Translations under genes and position numbers: made by a program
Shown here: positions 43,172-50,339 of the stretch, piece by piece
How the letters are laid out: every line of letters begins with the position of its first letter
How positions within the stretch are numbered: the stretch's first letter is position 1
Source: a virus
IMG/VR virus record: IMGVR_UViG_3300030103_003268
Location: 30,477-94,476 of that record
Strand: one strand, 5' to 3'
Length of the DNA stretch: 64,000 nucleotides
Notes under the pieces: model-generated
What the model saw: the letters and a program-made list of their open reading frames with translations, nothing else
What the model was told of the DNA's origin: nothing
The model's database searches: none

Positions 43172-44829
43172 TCTTCCTCCTTTGGCGGTTCTTGGAAAAT
43201 ATTCTTAGATTCCTTTGTTGGTAAATTCTTAGGCATTTTATCCTTAATTTTACTTTCAATGAAATTAACAACTTCTTGCAGTTCTTCTGCCTTTTCTTCA
43301 TACTTCTTGGCTAAGTCATCAATCTTTTTTGCGGCATCTACATCAAGTGTTGGTGCGCCTTCAAAGAATCCTCCATCTGCTTCAAGAACTAACTTAGCAT
43401 CAGGATTACTCATCAAATACCCCGTCAGCCCTTCTTCAATGTTGTCCTCGGCTTTAGAACTAAGTTCTCCCATTTGTTTAGCGTATCTACTTAAATCAAA
43501 AGCAATATTTGCTCCTTTAGTTAATTGTTCTTTAATTTCCGGCAAGGGGTCGCCTTCTTTAAATATATTCAAAATAGTGCTAAACTCTTTTAAAGTAGGC
43601 TTTAATCTATCAAAGGTATCTAAATCAACTTGAAGTCTCTCTAATTTTCTTTCCTCCGCCTTGAGTTCCTTTTGCAGTTCTTCCTTAGCATCTTCAATGT
43701 GCTTTTCTTTATTATTATCAATGTCCTTAATCATAGAACTGATTTCTTTAATTGAAATTATTTTTTCTTCACGATTCCCCTTAGCCCCTGTAGCCATGAT
43801 TCTTCGCAAAGCAGCATTTAATTTACCAACTTGTCTAGCAACTAAATCATCAGGGTTTTGTAAAGTCTCTTTAATCACTTCTATTTTTTCTTCAATAAAT
43901 ACTTTAGTATTCAAAATCCCAGTAGTGTATTTCTGTGTAGCCTTAATTCTTCGTAATGCTCTGTCATATTCTCTATTGATACCGACCTTAGCAGTGCTCT
44001 TTTTTGCTCGTTGAAGCATACGAAGTCTCTCATCCTTTACCTTTTTTCTAGGGACTAGAGTTCTAGGTTCTCTCTTCCATCTTTGTTTATGAATAGTTCT
44101 AAAAACTTCTAGAAAGTCAATTGTTTCTCCATCAACATCAAATTCGGTATTTACAACATCATTAAGTAATCCTTGTAAATTGTCTACATCAATGTCTGGG
44201 CCTTTCTTAACTTCTTCTCGGCCTCCCTTTGTATATTTATACATCTTGCCTGAAAGAACCCCATCAACTAAAATATTTTCATATTTTTCTATCAAAAAGT
44301 TATTATCCTTTTTTAATTGTGTTAGAACACCCAATAGACTACTAGAATTAGTAGAGGTAGCACCTAATCTTGAATAACTCTGCATAATTCCTCTAACAGA
44401 GAGTTTTCCATCTTTTCTTGATACTTTCGCATCAGAGGCAATCTCCATCAAAATATCTGCCTGAAATCTTAAATTTGATAAAATTTTATAGGCTGATGCT
44501 TCTTCAACAGACCTATTAAACTCTTGACCATATCTGTTTTCTGCTATTCTAGCATCTATTTGTGCTTGTTCATCAGCACTATCAACAGGAGCAGAATAAT
44601 CTTCTTCTTCACTTGCTCTTGAAGAACCGGCTTCATCTTCTTCTTGTTTAGCAATAGAAATATACTTACGATAAGAAATCATATTTTGAGCATTCATATT
44701 TTCAATCAGCGATTCTTTAATTAAAGAAGCACTAGCCTTTTCTTTAACCAAAATAGATGTATTATCATCTAATTCCGCTTTACTTAAAACATTAAGCAAA
44801 GATTTATCTTTGGCTAATTCTAAAAACAT
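43168..44829 (-). CDS. Large helical/coiled-coil head protein (553 residues)
   Basis: Almost entirely helical, with long charged stretches (KEKHIEDAKEELQKELKAEERKLERLQVDLDTFDRLKPTLKEF and KKIDDLAKKYEEKAEELQEVVNFIESKI). No Cys, no membrane segment and no tag. It lies two genes after the portal. Internal core, scaffold or ejected proteins in tailed viruses often look like this. The exact role is unknown. Confidence 0.65.
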   Translation of the reverse strand: MFLELAKDKSLLNVLSKAELDDNTSILVKEKASASLIKESLIENMNAQNMISYRKYISIAKQEEDEAGSSRASEEEDYSAPVDSADEQAQIDARIAENRYGQEFNRSVEEASAYKILSNLRFQADILMEIASDAKVSRKDGKLSVRGIMQSYSRLGATSTNSSSLLGVLTQLKKDNNFLIEKYENILVDGVLSGKMYKYTKGGREEVKKGPDIDVDNLQGLLNDVVNTEFDVDGETIDFLEVFRTIHKQRWKREPRTLVPRKKVKDERLRMLQRAKKSTAKVGINREYDRALRRIKATQKYTTGILNTKVFIEEKIEVIKETLQNPDDLVARQVGKLNAALRRIMATGAKGNREEKIISIKEISSMIKDIDNNKEKHIEDAKEELQKELKAEERKLERLQVDLDTFDRLKPTLKEFSTILNIFKEGDPLPEIKEQLTKGANIAFDLSRYAKQMGELSSKAEDNIEEGLTGYLMSNPDAKLVLEADGGFFEGAPTLDVDAAKKIDDLAKKYEEKAEELQEVVNFIESKIKDKMPKNLPTKESKNIFQEPPKEEE

Positions 44830-44838
44830 TTAAAAACC

Positions 44839-45063
44839 TCAAAAAGGAATATTTTCTTTCTTTCCCCTTTTCTTTGGTGGTAGAAGAATAACATCAGGAT
44901 TATCAGAAGATGTCGGTAAAGCCTTATGTGTAGTATCTTCTGGTAATCCAACAGACATATCACGATTCTTTTTTACCTTATTATTTTCTTGTGCTGTTAA
45001 AGCCTTAATTTGGGCTAACTCCTTAGTCAATCTTCTTTGCTTTTGGTGCAAGTCTTCGCTCAT
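44839..45063 (-). CDS. Small charged protein after the tagged 45060 gene
   Basis: 74 residues: an N-terminal helix (LHQKQRRLTKELAQIKALTAQENNKVKKNRD) and a Pro/Ser tail ending KKRGKKENIPF. The start overlaps the preceding stop by 4 bases. No family recognised. It lies between portal and the large helical protein. Confidence 0.55.
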   Translation of the reverse strand: MSEDLHQKQRRLTKELAQIKALTAQENNKVKKNRDMSVGLPEDTTHKALPTSSDNPDVILLPPKKRGKKENIPF

Positions 45064-45365
45064 ATTTTTTCCTCCAATGTTCCTTGTGTTCTTTCTAAGA
45101 TAGAAATTAAATCTTCTTTAGACATTTGACCGATTCTGTCCATAACCATATCTACTAAATCAGTTCTTGTCATTTCTGCTAATTGAGACATTTCTTCATC
45201 AAACATTGAATCCATATCATCTGTTCTTCCCATAGAAGAAGCAGGTTTTCCACCAGCCATTCTAACCGGAGGCTTTCTTCTTTCAGGACTTCTGCTTCTT
45301 CTATTAGGGTCTAATTCCCTAATAGGTCTAGTTCTCGCTTTGATAATATTTTCCCAATTATTCAT
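45060..45365 (-). CDS. Tagged Arg-rich protein following the portal
   Basis: 101 residues from ATG 45365 (TTG 45374 possible). It begins MNNWENIIKARTRPIRE, the tag in its shifted form, then a basic Arg/Pro stretch (LDPNRRSRSPERRKPPVRM) and an acidic helical end (MFDEEMSQLAEMTRTDLVDMVMDRIGQMSKEDLISILERTQ). It starts 1 base after the portal stop. The bipolar charge suggests bridging between DNA and protein partners. Confidence 0.65.
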   Translation of the reverse strand: MNNWENIIKARTRPIRELDPNRRSRSPERRKPPVRMAGGKPASSMGRTDDMDSMFDEEMSQLAEMTRTDLVDMVMDRIGQMSKEDLISILERTQGTLEEKI

Positions 45366-45366
45366 T

Positions 45367-47007
45367 TTAACCAACTCTTCTCTCAGTTCTTGTATCAGTA
45401 TTTTGATTTCCAGCCTCTAAGGGCAGACCTGCCATTCTCTTATCTGGCCCTACGCTCATTCTGCTTTTATTTCTTGTGGCCGGTGGGTTCTCTTGAGGCT
45501 TCCCTCCACCCTGCATAGCCTGTTCTTGCATCTGTCCCATCTGTGAGGCATCTATGTTTGTTCCTGCATAGGGGTCAGTTTGAGCCTGTTCCCCTTCACC
45601 TTCTGTCGGGGGTTTTCCTTCGGGTTCAGGCTTCTTGAAAGTGAATTGTCCATCTTCATCCATATCAACTTCAAATCCTAAATTTTTAGTTGATGCAGCA
45701 ATATTGACTTCAATTTCACGCTTACGAAGAATAGCAATTTCGTCTTCTTCTTCGCTCGGCGGTAGTTTTAAATCCCAATCAGTAATACCAAATTGCTTCA
45801 CAAGGAATGGAAAAACATAGTTATTGTAGACAGTCTGTGCTTTTTGAACTGCTCTATTTGTTACGAGGATTTGCATGCCTTCATTGTTTAATCCACCACT
45901 AGTAGTATTATCAGCCATGAATACTTTACTCACGCCATAAAAAGCAGAAATCCTATCTCTTAAATCATCCTTAACTGAAACATAATCCATTTCCTTAAGA
46001 CTATCCATGAACTTAATCCACTCAACTGCCCCTTTTCCGCCTTCTGCTTCAATACCCATGACTGGAATGAAGTGCGGGTCGGCTTCCATCTTTTCTTTAA
46101 CCGACCTCCAAAATGACCGCATAGAGTCCATGTTTCTTGTTTGAACTGCAAGTAAGCCCCTTGGCATTCGGCTCTTTGTGTAAGACTGATTGACATAATT
46201 TTCCATAGCAATAAGAGTCATAATATTGTTAAATAGCGTAATAACAGGAGACATACCATAAAGACGAGAAGGGCTGTATTTACTGAAGTGCAACACTTCA
46301 CCCTTTAAGAAATGCTGGTCTTCTCCATTTACTCTATTAACATAATGAACAGGGAATAGACTGCTACCACAAACTTCACATTTTTCATGCGGGTCTTGAT
46401 GAATAACACGGCGATGATTTACACAGGTAAAACCCTTTGTTCCTCTTTGTCCATTTTCATCTGAATAAATAAACATTGTCACAGGGTCGCCACGATAAAC
46501 TTCTTTAATACGATGCATTCTAATTTTACCATTACCGTCAATAAAATATTCTTTGACAAGAACAATGTAAGCATCGTCCATAATGTTTAAATCATCTTCA
46601 AGTTCCTGTAAGACATCAATAAATAACTGCTCAGACTTATTGACATATCCTTCAATAAATTTTTCTGCATATTCTAGTTGCTTAACATCGGGAATCTTAA
46701 GGTCTGGGCTTTTACAACGAGAACATTCTTGAACAGGTCTTTTGTGTTCTTTACCACAACTATTACATCGTGCTTCGTATGCTTTCTCCCAAACATACCC
46801 TCTTCTAAATACTTCCTGCTTTAATTGAGTAATACAGGTTCTCGCAATAACAGATTGATTAACGATATTATAGATGATTGGGCCAGTCATCATGTGATTT
46901 GTTTCTCTTTCCTGAATACCCATATTGTAGACTTTTCTATCAGCAGGTTTAGGTGTTTGTCTCCTAAAGAGATTAGTTATGCTAAATCTTCTTTTTTCTT
47001 CAACCAT
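45367..47007 (-). CDS. Portal protein with two inserted zinc ribbons
   Basis: 546 residues. Portal features include LKGEVLHFSKYSPSRLYGMSPVITLFNNIMTLIAMENYVNQSY, SAFYGVSKVFMADNTTSGGLNNEGMQILVTNRAVQKAQTVYNNYVFPFLVKQFG and a Pro/Gln-rich C-terminal tail. Two zinc-ribbon pairs interrupt the N-terminal half: CNSC...CSRC and C...CEVC. Zinc knuckles are not part of standard portals and may stabilise the wing domain or bind partners. The portal forms the dodecameric DNA channel at one capsid vertex and binds the terminase encoded at 52173. Confidence 0.9.
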   Translation of the reverse strand: MVEEKRRFSITNLFRRQTPKPADRKVYNMGIQERETNHMMTGPIIYNIVNQSVIARTCITQLKQEVFRRGYVWEKAYEARCNSCGKEHKRPVQECSRCKSPDLKIPDVKQLEYAEKFIEGYVNKSEQLFIDVLQELEDDLNIMDDAYIVLVKEYFIDGNGKIRMHRIKEVYRGDPVTMFIYSDENGQRGTKGFTCVNHRRVIHQDPHEKCEVCGSSLFPVHYVNRVNGEDQHFLKGEVLHFSKYSPSRLYGMSPVITLFNNIMTLIAMENYVNQSYTKSRMPRGLLAVQTRNMDSMRSFWRSVKEKMEADPHFIPVMGIEAEGGKGAVEWIKFMDSLKEMDYVSVKDDLRDRISAFYGVSKVFMADNTTSGGLNNEGMQILVTNRAVQKAQTVYNNYVFPFLVKQFGITDWDLKLPPSEEEDEIAILRKREIEVNIAASTKNLGFEVDMDEDGQFTFKKPEPEGKPPTEGEGEQAQTDPYAGTNIDASQMGQMQEQAMQGGGKPQENPPATRNKSRMSVGPDKRMAGLPLEAGNQNTDTRTERRVG

Positions 47008-47060
47008 GAATCACACCCCCTGTTTTAATGCTACGCTATCCTCGCCTATGAACGCTTCGG

Positions 47061-47294
47061 TTATGGCCTTCCGCTATCCTCAATATCATACCTTTCATTA
47101 CTTGAACGCAGCATTTCTTCTAAAATACCTTTCAAATAAGAGGCTCTATTTTGGGGCCGCTTGAATCCTAGTTTTAAGTAATAAATAACCATTCTTTTAT
47201 TAATGTCTGCTAAGTTAGAAAACTTAACATATTTCTTTCTATCTCTAGGTAATTCATCATTTAGAATACCCTCTTTTAGTTGTTTCCAAGACAT
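47061..47294 (-). CDS. Tagged basic helical protein (77 residues)
   Basis: ATG 47294 gives MSWKQLKEGILNDELPRDRKKYVKF, a variant tag with the ILN displaced. Two earlier ATGs (47327 and 47306) in frame would add residues, but overlap the upstream zinc gene. The rest is basic and helical (INKRMVIYYLKLGFKRPQNRASYLKGILEEML). It sits just before the portal. Start choice rests on the tag rule and is uncertain. Function unknown. Confidence 0.6.
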   Translation of the reverse strand: MSWKQLKEGILNDELPRDRKKYVKFSNLADINKRMVIYYLKLGFKRPQNRASYLKGILEEMLRSSNERYDIEDSGRP

Positions 47295-47308
47295 TTTAGC
47301 CTTCATAA

Positions 47309-47473
47309 TTAATAGGGTTTCGTCCATAACATCGCCTCATCTATTTTACAAGTTAAACATCTATTTGAAATAATCTCAGTCTTACATCTTCTACAAACGG
47401 TTGCATATCTAATTTTCTTTGGTAGTTTTGTTCTTACCTTATGTTTAAAAATATCATAGTGTTTGCGGGGCAT
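47309..47473 (-). CDS. Small zinc-ribbon protein (54 residues)
   Basis: MPRKHYDIFKHKVRTKLPKK, then CRRC near residues 27-30 and C...C near 39-42 form a zinc ribbon. The ATG overlaps the stop of the upstream basic gene by one base. It carries no tag. Similar short zinc proteins recur across this genome. Function unknown. Confidence 0.6.
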   Translation of the reverse strand: MPRKHYDIFKHKVRTKLPKKIRYATVCRRCKTEIISNRCLTCKIDEAMLWTKPY

Positions 47474-47763
47474 TAACAATTCCACCTTCTTCTGGCGGCT
47501 CTTGCTTTTTCGCTGTAAGTTCCATCTGCTCGCTTAAATCCTCTTGACCTAGCACAAAAAGATTTACGCCTCTTTGCTGCTTTACCGCCAGGTTTTAATT
47601 TACTTGGTTTTTTGGTGACTGGACGCTTTAAATTAGCACCCGTTTCTCTTTTGAATTTAGCACGACCCTTAGCACTTAATCCACCCGTTCTTGCGTGAAT
47701 CTTTTTATTGTAGCCTTTAAAGGGCTTCTTTTTCTTTTTAAGAATATTCTGCCATTCCTCCAT
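47473..47763 (-). CDS. Tagged, highly basic protein with SFCARSRG/SEKARAARRRW signature
   Basis: 96 residues. The tag is MEEWQNILKKKK, followed by HARTGGLSAKGRAKFKRETGANLKRPVT and KSFCARSRGFKRADGTYSEKARAARRRWNC. From memory, this SFCAR...SEKARAARRRW pattern is a small conserved protein found in many marine phages next to packaging genes; no function is known. About a third of residues are Lys or Arg, so DNA binding inside the capsid is plausible. GAGGTGATATA precedes the ATG. Confidence 0.75.
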   Translation of the reverse strand: MEEWQNILKKKKKPFKGYNKKIHARTGGLSAKGRAKFKRETGANLKRPVTKKPSKLKPGGKAAKRRKSFCARSRGFKRADGTYSEKARAARRRWNC

Positions 47764-47772
47764 TATATCACC

Positions 47773-48132
47773 TCAATATGCGGGTCTTCGGAAATCGCTA
47801 TCAGTCGGCATTCTTGGACTTAGGCTTGTTTTCATTCCTTGTCTTGCCTGTTGTGCTTGTTGTTGTCCTTTTTGTTGTTGCCTTTGTGCTTGAGAAATCC
47901 CCCGTTGAATAGTTTGAAGGCCAACAAAGACATTTCCTTGATTTTTAAGATAATTAGTTAGAACCGAAGAATATACGCCTAAAGAACCTTTTGCTTGATT
48001 ATACGCATTTAAATCATTTTGATTTTGAAACTTAATCCCATCAGCAGTAAATTGGGCTTGTTGTTGTCTCCTGCCAAAAAATTTCTCAATATCTTCTGGT
48101 TTCGCTTTTAAAATTTCTTTCCAATCATTCAT
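47773..48132 (-). CDS. Tagged Gln-rich protein (119 residues)
   Basis: ATG 48132 gives MNDWKEILKAKPEDIEKFFGRRQQQ, the tag; GTG 48141 would add MKS. The middle is helical, and the C-terminal third is Gln-rich (QRGISQAQRQQQKGQQQAQQARQGMKTSL). The start lies inside the end of the phosphatase gene (overlap 8 bases). No known family. Confidence 0.65.
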   Translation of the reverse strand: MNDWKEILKAKPEDIEKFFGRRQQQAQFTADGIKFQNQNDLNAYNQAKGSLGVYSSVLTNYLKNQGNVFVGLQTIQRGISQAQRQQQKGQQQAQQARQGMKTSLSPRMPTDSDFRRPAY

Positions 48133-48700
48133 ACTTTTCACCTATCATATAGCCTAATTTTTTTCCTGCTTCAATATCGCTTGGATAATGACTTCCCATT
48201 TGCATTCTTGATAAAGAAATTCTGTCAGCCATTTCTTTAAGTTCTTTCTTCTTATCTGGATATTCCTTTCCTAATACTTTCTCTAAGCCATGGGCAAGCA
48301 TTGAATGTCCACTTGGGAATGCAGGAGTGTCGTCTGTTTTTGTTTTTGTTGTTTGAATCTTGTCTGAAATTTCGTGAGGTCTTGGTCTTTGATATTTCAT
48401 TTTTAAGGAGATAGCATAGTAGTTTATATCCTTCATAAAATCATCATAATCCTTTTTATTAGCATCAACTATTTTAAACATTTCTATTTCTGGTTTCAAA
48501 TCAGAATCTTTCATTTGTTTCGGTGTAAGTTTTTTCTTTTCCATAACACTTAATATAGCAGGTATTTCTGTTTCCTCTTTTGGATAACTCATTTTTGGAA
48601 TATCTAATTTTATTTTTGGACTTCGTTGTAAAATTTTAGTTTTATCCTTTGATAATTTTCCTTGCCAAGTTCTTTTCTTAAGGATAGAAAACCAATTCAT
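48125..48700 (-). CDS. Tagged PAP2-superfamily phosphatase
   Basis: 191 residues. All three PAP2 motifs are present: K100-x6-R107-P108 (KMKYQRPRP), PSGH at 129-132, and SR-x5-H-x3-D at 164-175 (SRMQMGSHYPSD). Catalytic His171 with Asp175 and the phosphate-binding Lys, Arg and His132 are all conserved. There is no membrane segment, so it resembles soluble acid phosphatases rather than membrane lipid phosphatases. The N-terminus MNWFSILKKR is the late-operon tag, suggesting packaging into the virion. It might act on host or viral phospho-compounds upon entry; substrate unknown. Confidence 0.9.
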   Translation of the reverse strand: MNWFSILKKRTWQGKLSKDKTKILQRSPKIKLDIPKMSYPKEETEIPAILSVMEKKKLTPKQMKDSDLKPEIEMFKIVDANKKDYDDFMKDINYYAISLKMKYQRPRPHEISDKIQTTKTKTDDTPAFPSGHSMLAHGLEKVLGKEYPDKKKELKEMADRISLSRMQMGSHYPSDIEAGKKLGYMIGEKYE

Positions 48701-48704
48701 TTTC

Positions 48705-49127
48705 TCACCTATTTTCTTCTTTAAATCTTGAACTAGTTTCAGGAACGGGGTTCTTTCCTTCTAATTTTCTTCTTGTTGCTTCGGCACTATTCATATCATG
48801 AATTTGATAAGAGTTTTTATTGTCATCAGGTTCTTCATCTTCTTCAACAATTTGGTATTGATAACTTGGTGCGCCTAATACTTCAAATATTCCTCTATCT
48901 AATACAACACATCTTCCTATGTATTGGTCGCCCATAACAGTCCAAGGTTGAGGATTTCCCCTAGTTCTCATAACATATCTTAAATTTTGAAGTGCGTCTT
49001 CCCTTGTTGGAAAAATAGTTTCTCCATCATCATCTGAAACAGCATTCCAATTACGCATTCTGCTAGTAGCCTCACCCTTTATCATGGCCTTGAAACCATT
49101 CTGCTTGATAACGGATTTCCATGTCAT
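48705..49127 (-). CDS. Tagged hypothetical protein (140 residues)
   Basis: Begins MTWKSVIKQNGFKAMIKGE, a tag with VIK in place of ILK. A compact alpha/beta domain follows (DDGETIFPTREDALQNLRYVMRTRGNPQPWTVMGDQYIGRCVVLDRGIFEVLG), then an acidic, disordered tail. The ATG follows the upstream stop directly (TAAATG). No family recognised; packaged cargo by the tag hypothesis. Confidence 0.65.
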   Translation of the reverse strand: MTWKSVIKQNGFKAMIKGEATSRMRNWNAVSDDDGETIFPTREDALQNLRYVMRTRGNPQPWTVMGDQYIGRCVVLDRGIFEVLGAPSYQYQIVEEDEEPDDNKNSYQIHDMNSAEATRRKLEGKNPVPETSSRFKEENR

Positions 49128-49268
49128 TTACTCGCTTCCTTTTACTTTCTTAACATATTCACGAATTCTTTTGGCCTGACTAGTGTGCATAGCAATTGCT
49201 TTATCTAATTCTTTAGCAATCTTTTCCAATTCGCTTACATCTTGTTTTAGTATTTCTTCCCACTTCAT
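49128..49268 (-). CDS. Tagged mini-protein (46 residues)
   Basis: MKWEEILKQDVSELEKIAKE and a helical, basic remainder (LDKAIAMHTSQAKRIREYVKKVKGSE). The tag makes up one fifth of the protein. The start overlaps the upstream stop (ATGA), and the stop touches the next start. Short but well framed on both sides. A single helix carrying the tag may act as an assembly peptide. Confidence 0.7.
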   Translation of the reverse strand: MKWEEILKQDVSELEKIAKELDKAIAMHTSQAKRIREYVKKVKGSE

Positions 49269-49606
49269 TTTTTCATCCTCTCCGTTTTTCTTTTACTTGA
49301 TTCTTTTCTTGCTAAGGCTACTTTATGTGCCGCATTTAATCTTTTCTTTGCTTCTGGGTCTTTTGCTCTTTTTGCTGCTACCCTTGCTCTTTGTTCAACT
49401 AAATTAATAATTTGTGATTGTCTCTTATGTGGCTTTGATTTAAATGATGAACTTGAAAATGTTTCTCTTACATCTTTTGCAGTTTTGAATTTTACAGAAA
49501 CAGTATCTTTTGGATTTTCATCTGTATATAATCTTCTTGCTGAACCCTTTGGTTTTTTTCCTGTTCCTTTCTTCGGGTCTTTCTTTAAAACATTAATCCA
49601 ATTCAA
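49265..49606 (-). CDS. Tagged basic protein with RLYTDENPKDTVSVKF motif
   Basis: 113 residues from TTG 49606, which overlaps the upstream TGA as TTGA. The tag is MNWINVLKKDPKKG. The rest is basic: GSARRLYTDENPKDTVSVKFKTAKDVRETFSSSSFKSKPHKRQSQIINLVEQR, then a Lys/Arg/Ala helix. I recall the same RLYTDENPKDTV pattern in small proteins of marine phages, function unknown. Likely DNA-associated. Confidence 0.7.
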   Translation of the reverse strand: MNWINVLKKDPKKGTGKKPKGSARRLYTDENPKDTVSVKFKTAKDVRETFSSSSFKSKPHKRQSQIINLVEQRARVAAKRAKDPEAKKRLNAAHKVALARKESSKRKTERMKK

Positions 49607-50130
49607 GGTGAACCCTTCCTTCTTTTATATGTTTTACAAGCAGAACAAGTTGGCCTACATCTTCTTTTGGTTCCTTTAGAAGCGTCCTTTCTTCCACAGG
49701 GCTTTGGCCCACCCTTTGAACCACATGAACCGCAATCAATCCATCCGCCTTGAGTTTTACCACCCTTTGATTCTTTTCCGCCTCTTCTTGAGAACCAACC
49801 ATGAAGTCCTTCGCTTTTTTCTCTTTTGAAATTGTCTCCGCCCTTAAACATTTGGTCATAAAACTTTTGATTTTCTTTTTCACAGTCATCTCTTGTTTGA
49901 AGGATTTCCATAAAGGCTTTACTTTGTTCAGGGTCAAATTCTCCATATTTCATATGAGTGTCAATATAATTATCTAGTTGCTCACAAGATAACCCACTAA
50001 TTCTATTTAATCCGAAGGTAGGCATTTTTCTTTCATCTTCTAAGAAATCTAAGAGTTTTCTTCTAACAACCTCACAACACAATTCATTAGGATTTATCCT
50101 AACATTTTTGAGGATGTTTTTCCAAGACAT
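49603..50130 (-). CDS. Tagged Cys-rich protein
   Basis: 175 residues from ATG 50130 (GTG 50139 possible). Tag MSWKNILKNVRINP, then a helical domain with Cys (ELCCEVVRRKLLDFLEDE, SGLSCEQLDNYIDTHMKYGEFDPEQSKAFMEIL). A C-terminal Gly/Cys/Lys-rich part follows (GGWIDCGSCGSKGGPKPCGRKDASKG...CRPTCSACKTYKRR), probably binding zinc. The GWIDC...GGPKPCGR pattern recurs in marine phage proteins of unknown function. It starts within the end of the next upstream gene. Confidence 0.7.
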   Translation of the reverse strand: MSWKNILKNVRINPNELCCEVVRRKLLDFLEDERKMPTFGLNRISGLSCEQLDNYIDTHMKYGEFDPEQSKAFMEILQTRDDCEKENQKFYDQMFKGGDNFKREKSEGLHGWFSRRGGKESKGGKTQGGWIDCGSCGSKGGPKPCGRKDASKGTKRRCRPTCSACKTYKRRKGSP

Positions 50131-50135
50131 CAGTA

Positions 50136-50309
50136 TCACTTCTTTTTGGATTTATTTCCCCAGTTTGCTGCACCGACTTTACGGCAACGAACAAGTGCGC
50201 CTGAAGCGTATGCAGAAGGCCATTTCTTATAACGGCTTCGCACCTTATGATAACAGGCATCTTTTTCTTTTTTTAGCATTTCAAACCATAGGGTCGTCGT
50301 ATCTTGCAT
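50136..50309 (-). CDS. Small basic protein with KWPSAYASGALVRCRKVGAANWG motif
   Basis: 57 residues preceded by a strong AAGGAGGAAACAAAG site. It begins MQDTTTLWFEMLKKEKDACYHK, where LWFEMLKK resembles a tag displaced by six residues. The remainder has the RYKKWPSAYASGALVRC pattern seen in many small phage proteins (a DUF5872-like motif by memory). Function unknown. Confidence 0.7.
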   Translation of the reverse strand: MQDTTTLWFEMLKKEKDACYHKVRSRYKKWPSAYASGALVRCRKVGAANWGNKSKKK

Positions 50310-50339
50310 CTTTGTTTCCTCCTTGATATAAATTAGAAA

